NCBI GenBank assembly: GCA_020630915.1 | Contig: JAHDIF010000001.1 | Coordinates: 354,786 to 418,785 of the forward strand | From: Dokdonia sp. | GTDB taxonomy: Bacteria; Bacteroidota; Bacteroidia; Flavobacteriales; Flavobacteriaceae | Direction of reading: 5' to 3' | DNA length: 64,000 bases | Part shown: piece after piece, positions 60,929-64,000 of the stretch | Layout: every line of letters starts with the position of its first letter | Numbering within the stretch: the stretch's first letter is position 1 | Made by a program: the position numbers and the translations under genes | Notes under the pieces: model-generated | Told to the model about the DNA's origin: nothing | Databases searched by the model: none | Seen by the model: the letters and a program-made list of their open reading frames with translations, nothing else

Positions 60929-60979
60929 TAATTAAGAAACTTTTAATTATTCCCTTTAGATCATCTAAGGTTTGCGTCG

Positions 60980-60987
60980 TAATTTTG
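60980..60987 (+). promoter_or_regulatory. -7 promoter box (TAATTTTG) of the SCO gene
   Basis: TAATTTTG exactly matches TAnnTTTG and lies 15 bp before the ATG at 61003, leaving a very short leader. Confidence 0.45.
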
Positions 60988-61002
60988 CATAAAACCATAG
61001 TA

Positions 61003-61707
61003 ATGGCAACACTTTTAGCTAGATATAAAACGCTTTTTATCACACTTTTAATACTCTCAACTATTATACTTTACGTGATATATCAGTTGCTCAATGTGCC
61101 GCCTAAACTACCTATTTACCAACCAGAAATGGTAAGCAAGGAACTTGTAGACACCACATTACAATATGTAAAAAAATATCACAAAATCGCCCCTTTCTCC
61201 CTTACTAACCAGAATGGAGAAACCGTTACTCAGGCAGACTACGAAGACAAAATATACGTGGCAGATTTTTTCTTTACCACGTGTCAAACTATATGTCCAG
61301 TAATGACAGAGCATATGATCCAAATTCAAAAGGAACTTAAAGAAGATCAAGAAGTAAAGCTACTATCACACACCGTGTTCCCTAACCAAGACACGCCAGA
61401 AGTACTTAAGGCCTACGCTCTCAAAAAAGGAGTGGACGACAACAAATGGAATTTAGTAACTGGATCTAAAGAAGATATATATACGCTTGCGCGAAAAAGT
61501 TATCTCGCCGTAAAGGATCTTCCAACAACAGCAGATGACTTAGATATGGTACATACCGAAAATTTCATGCTTATTGATAAAAAAAAACAAATAAGAGGCT
61601 ATTATGATGGCACACTCGATAAAGATATTGATAGGCTTCTAGACGATATCAAAATACTTAAAACAGAATATGCTCCTAAGAAAAGTTTCTGGCAAAAGTT
61701 GTTTTAG
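61003..61707 (+). CDS. SCO1/SenC family protein (copper chaperone/thioredoxin-like)
   Basis: 234 residues from the ATG giving MATLLARYKT; a TTG six codons earlier overlaps the promoter box. One N-terminal anchor (about 12-30), then a thioredoxin-like fold: FFFTTCQTICPVMTEHM with the CxxxC copper pair and MVHTENFMLID with the conserved His. SCO proteins deliver copper to cytochrome oxidase. A degenerate palindrome near 61485 is read as LARKS. Confidence 0.88.
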   Translation: MATLLARYKTLFITLLILSTIILYVIYQLLNVPPKLPIYQPEMVSKELVDTTLQYVKKYHKIAPFSLTNQNGETVTQADYEDKIYVADFFFTTCQTICPVMTEHMIQIQKELKEDQEVKLLSHTVFPNQDTPEVLKAYALKKGVDDNKWNLVTGSKEDIYTLARKSYLAVKDLPTTADDLDMVHTENFMLIDKKKQIRGYYDGTLDKDIDRLLDDIKILKTEYAPKKSFWQKLF

Positions 61708-61740
61708 ATTGAGGGACTAGAGGTACGAGATAAAAGGTAC

Positions 61741-61789
61741 GAGGTACGAGGTACGAGGTAGGAGATACGAGGTACGAGGTACGAGGTAC
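61741..61789. repeat. heptanucleotide tandem repeat GAGGTAC (7 units)
   Basis: Seven 7-bp units, five exact GAGGTAC and two variants (GAGGTAG, GAGATAC). A 24-bp unit rich in ACCAAATTACC then repeats twice at 61818-61865. The 258-bp gap upstream of feoA is mostly made of these arrays. Confidence 0.9.
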
Positions 61790-61931
61790 GAGAATATTAT
61801 ACCAAAATACTAACCTACCAAATTACCAACATACTGAAATACCAAATTACCAACATACTGAAATACCAAAATACCAGTCTACCATCACCAACTATTTTAC
61901 AAAAACCCTTTACGCTTTTATCCAAATCCAT

Positions 61932-61939
61932 TATTTTTG
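61932..61939 (+). promoter_or_regulatory. -7 promoter box (TATTTTTG) of feoAB
   Basis: TATTTTTG is an exact TAnnTTTG match 26 bp before the feoA start codon. Confidence 0.45.
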
Positions 61940-61942
61940 TTG

Positions 61943-61959
61943 TTTAAATTCAATCTAAA
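61943..61959. promoter_or_regulatory. 17-bp dyad at the feoAB transcription start (possible iron-repressor site)
   Basis: TTTAAATT-C-AATCTAAA; the arms match as reverse complements at seven of eight positions. It lies where the transcript should begin (just after the -7 box), as expected for an iron-responsive DtxR-type repressor site. No canonical Fur box is seen. Confidence 0.4.
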
Positions 61960-61965
61960 TAAACA

Positions 61966-62196
61966 TTGAAAAAAACTGTTGCTCATTTATTAAAAGGAGA
62001 AAAAGCCATCATACTAGATGTAGCAACAGATCATGTGCCTCTCAAACTCCTAGAAATGGGCTGTTTGCCAGGTAACGAAGTACAACTTTTACAATTAGCA
62101 CCCTTTGCAGATCCTATGTATGTAAACATAAACGGGTGTCATATGGCAATTCGCAAAGAAACCGCCATCCATATTCTCATTGAAACTCCCACTTAA
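61966..62196 (+). CDS. feoA: ferrous iron transport protein A
   Basis: 76 residues from a TTG start (KKTVAHLLKG). SH3-like FeoA fold: LEMGCLPGNEVQLLQLAPF, DPMYVNINGCHMAIRKETA. It is a cytosolic partner of FeoB. Overlaps feoB by one base (TAATG). Confidence 0.88.
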   Translation: MKKTVAHLLKGEKAIILDVATDHVPLKLLEMGCLPGNEVQLLQLAPFADPMYVNINGCHMAIRKETAIHILIETPT

Positions 62197-64000
62197 TGGC
62201 AAAGCAACTTAATGTAGCGCTCATAGGAAACCCCAATACCGGTAAGACTTCTGTATTTAACCACCTTACAGGTCTTAACCAGCAGGTAGGTAACTACCCT
62301 GGCATCACAGTCGAAAAAAAAGAAGGCATCTGTAAACTTGGACGTGGCGTAAAAGCCCATATTCTAGATTTACCAGGCACATACAGTTTAAATGCATCTT
62401 CCTTGGATGAAAATGTGGTTATAGAGTTGCTCCTTAACAGAAATGACAAAGACTTTCCAGACGTAGCTGTGGTCGTTTCTGACGTTGAGAATCTTAAACG
62501 TAATTTACTCCTTTTTACACAGATAAAAGACTTAAGCATTCCTACAATACTTGCCATAAATATGGCCGACAGGATGAAGCGAAAGGCTATAAGCCTAGAC
62601 ATCCCATCGATGGAAGAAAAGCTACAAACAAAGATTGCCTTAATAAGTAGTAGAAAGAATCAAGGAATAGAGTATCTAAAAGAGCTTATTACTCAGTATA
62701 AAACAATTTCTACTACTCCTTGTGTAAATGCGTCTGTAATTGCTCCTGAGTATTTTGATAGACTGCGCAACGCATTTCCTAATCAAGACTTGTACAAACT
62801 CTGGTTAGTAATCACTCAAGATGTAAATTTTGGAAAAGTAGAACGTCAAGAAATGAAGACCATAGCGTCTTTCAAGACAGAGTCTACCAGCAACCTCAAA
62901 CGACTGCAACAAAAAGAAACCATTATTAGATATAAATTTATCAATGATGTGCTTAAAGAAACGCAGACCATTGATACAGCCAACGCAAAAGACTTACGTT
63001 CTCGATTAGACCGTATTCTTACTCATAAAATCTGGGGTTATGTGATCTTTTTTGCCATTTTACTACTCATTTTCCAAGCAATTTATGATTGGTCCAGTTA
63101 CCCAATGGACTTTATAGATGAGACCTTTGCTTCACTTAGTGAATGGGTAAAAAACACGCTTCCAGAAGGAGCTCTTACGAACCTTCTTGCCGAAGGTATA
63201 GTTGCAGGACTAGGAGGGATTGTCATTTTTATACCTCAGATCGCCTTCTTATTTCTATTTATTTCCGTTTTAGAAGAGAGTGGGTATATGAGTCGAGTAG
63301 TATTTTTAATGGATCGCGTGATGAGACGCTTTGGACTAAGTGGTAAAAGTATTGTCCCTCTTGTATCTGGAACAGCCTGTGCGATTCCCGCAATTATGGC
63401 AACCAGAAATATAGAAAGTTGGAAAGAACGACTCATCACCATTTTAGTGACACCGTTTACAACCTGCTCAGCGAGATTACCTGTGTACTTAATCATTATC
63501 GCTCTTGTAATTCCAGATAAGGAATGGGGTGTTTTTAATGTACAGGGATTAGTTTTAATGAGTTTGTATTTACTTGGATTTGCAACCGCTATAGGCGCTG
63601 CTTGGTTGCTTAATAAGATATTAAAGATCAAAAGCAAGTCCTTCTTTGTGATAGAAATGCCTAACTATAAGCTGCCATTATTAAAAAATGTAGCTATTAA
63701 TGTGGTAGAAAAGACGAAGGCTTTTGTGATAGACGCAGGTAAAATTATACTTGCTATTTCTATAGTGCTCTGGGTGCTGGCCTCTTTTGGCCCGACCAAA
63801 GAGTTCTCAAATGCAGAGGCTATTGTAACGGCGCAGATGGAGGAGGGCGCTTTCGCGAAAGCGGACTTAGAAAAACAAATCGCTTCTCACAAATTGGAGC
63901 ATAGTTACATAGGATATATGGGTAAATTTATTGAACCTGCTGTAGAACCTTTGGGTTATGACTGGAAAATAGGAATTGCCATCATCACCTCTTTTGCGGC
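62196..64000 (+). CDS. feoB: ferrous iron transporter B (3' end beyond window)
   Basis: At least 601 residues, open to the window edge. The G-domain has GNPNTGKTSVFN (G1), YPGITVEKKEG (G2 region), DLPGTYSLN (G3) and NMADR (G4). Membrane segments follow from about residue 285, with the FeoB 'gate' words VPLVSGTACAIPAIMATRNI and TPFTTCSARLPVY carrying the conserved cysteines. It imports Fe2+ across the inner membrane. A palindrome copy at 63849-63864 encodes AFAKA in the loop before the last visible membrane segments. The gene was found by reading the frame to the end of the window. Confidence 0.92.
   Translation, partial: MAKQLNVALIGNPNTGKTSVFNHLTGLNQQVGNYPGITVEKKEGICKLGRGVKAHILDLPGTYSLNASSLDENVVIELLLNRNDKDFPDVAVVVSDVENLKRNLLLFTQIKDLSIPTILAINMADRMKRKAISLDIPSMEEKLQTKIALISSRKNQGIEYLKELITQYKTISTTPCVNASVIAPEYFDRLRNAFPNQDLYKLWLVITQDVNFGKVERQEMKTIASFKTESTSNLKRLQQKETIIRYKFINDVLKETQTIDTANAKDLRSRLDRILTHKIWGYVIFFAILLLIFQAIYDWSSYPMDFIDETFASLSEWVKNTLPEGALTNLLAEGIVAGLGGIVIFIPQIAFLFLFISVLEESGYMSRVVFLMDRVMRRFGLSGKSIVPLVSGTACAIPAIMATRNIESWKERLITILVTPFTTCSARLPVYLIIIALVIPDKEWGVFNVQGLVLMSLYLLGFATAIGAAWLLNKILKIKSKSFFVIEMPNYKLPLLKNVAINVVEKTKAFVIDAGKIILAISIVLWVLASFGPTKEFSNAEAIVTAQMEEGAFAKADLEKQIASHKLEHSYIGYMGKFIEPAVEPLGYDWKIGIAIITSFA

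Noticed and set aside
1-64000. CRISPR array, tRNA or rRNA genes, phage integrase or IS transposase
   Set aside because: No regularly spaced direct repeats with unique spacers, no tRNA-like cloverleaf and no transposase or integrase motif were found by reading; the tandem arrays present are 7-bp or 24-bp units without spacers.

Overview
The window reads as a chromosomal segment of a marine-type Flavobacteriaceae bacterium, and a Dokdonia-like organism is my genus-level guess. The support is low GC, secreted proteins ending in type IX secretion (T9SS) sorting domains, Bacteroidota-style TAnnTTTG -7 promoter boxes, flavobacterial DUF families (DUF6090, DUF4407, DUF4230), and a palindrome with core TTTCGCGAAA. 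That decamer occurs 19 times, mostly inside genes, where it is read as AFAKA or LSRKR. No rRNA, tRNA or CRISPR array is visible.

Layout. 1-2.5 kb: conserved flavobacterial proteins. 2.5-16.5 kb: a surface-polysaccharide locus with mannose-6-phosphate isomerase, GT2, a large GT-C-like membrane protein, a periplasmic protein, a clan GH-A-like hydrolase, a GT-B transferase, a STAS-like protein, a flippase and a TPR/outer-membrane barrel protein. A DUF559 endonuclease gene bracketed by MITE-like repeat pairs interrupts it. 16.5-18.0 kb: an HTH plus nucleotidyltransferase (AbiEii-like) pair bounded by 59-bp direct repeats that copy the 3' end of the barrel gene. 18.1-21.2 kb: a type II restriction-modification system with a cytosine-C5 methylase. 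21.3-23.9 kb: a large T9SS-exported protein. 24.0-29.5 kb: a seven-gene signalling operon. 29.6-30.5 kb: an ATP-grasp protein. 30.8-39.3 kb: a full hydroxyproline catabolic set with a divergent AraC regulator. 39-61.7 kb: mostly housekeeping and envelope genes (MutS-like, HemW, RuvC, BlaR1/BlaI-like pair, an OmpA/PD40 protein, RseP, a SCO protein). 62.0-64.0 kb: feoA and feoB, the latter cut by the window end.

The most interesting system joins two of these regions. The signalling operon encodes an H-NOX protein, a FIST (NosP-like) protein, two histidine kinases, an HPt protein, a receiver-only regulator and a LytTR response regulator, which looks like a dual nitric-oxide-sensing phosphorelay. 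Direct-repeat half-sites close to ACCAYTSRTC, spaced 21 bp as LytTR proteins require, lie upstream of this operon, the T9SS protein, the GT2-manA pair, the STAS-GT pair and the flippase gene. In all five the proximal half-site ends 31-32 bp from a TAnnTTTG-like -7 box. A sixth site, inverted, precedes the TPR/barrel gene. The inference is that nitric oxide or redox input controls surface polysaccharide through LytTR, with autoregulation.

The organism name, the regulatory link and the polymer identity are inference. Family calls rest on motifs read by eye.
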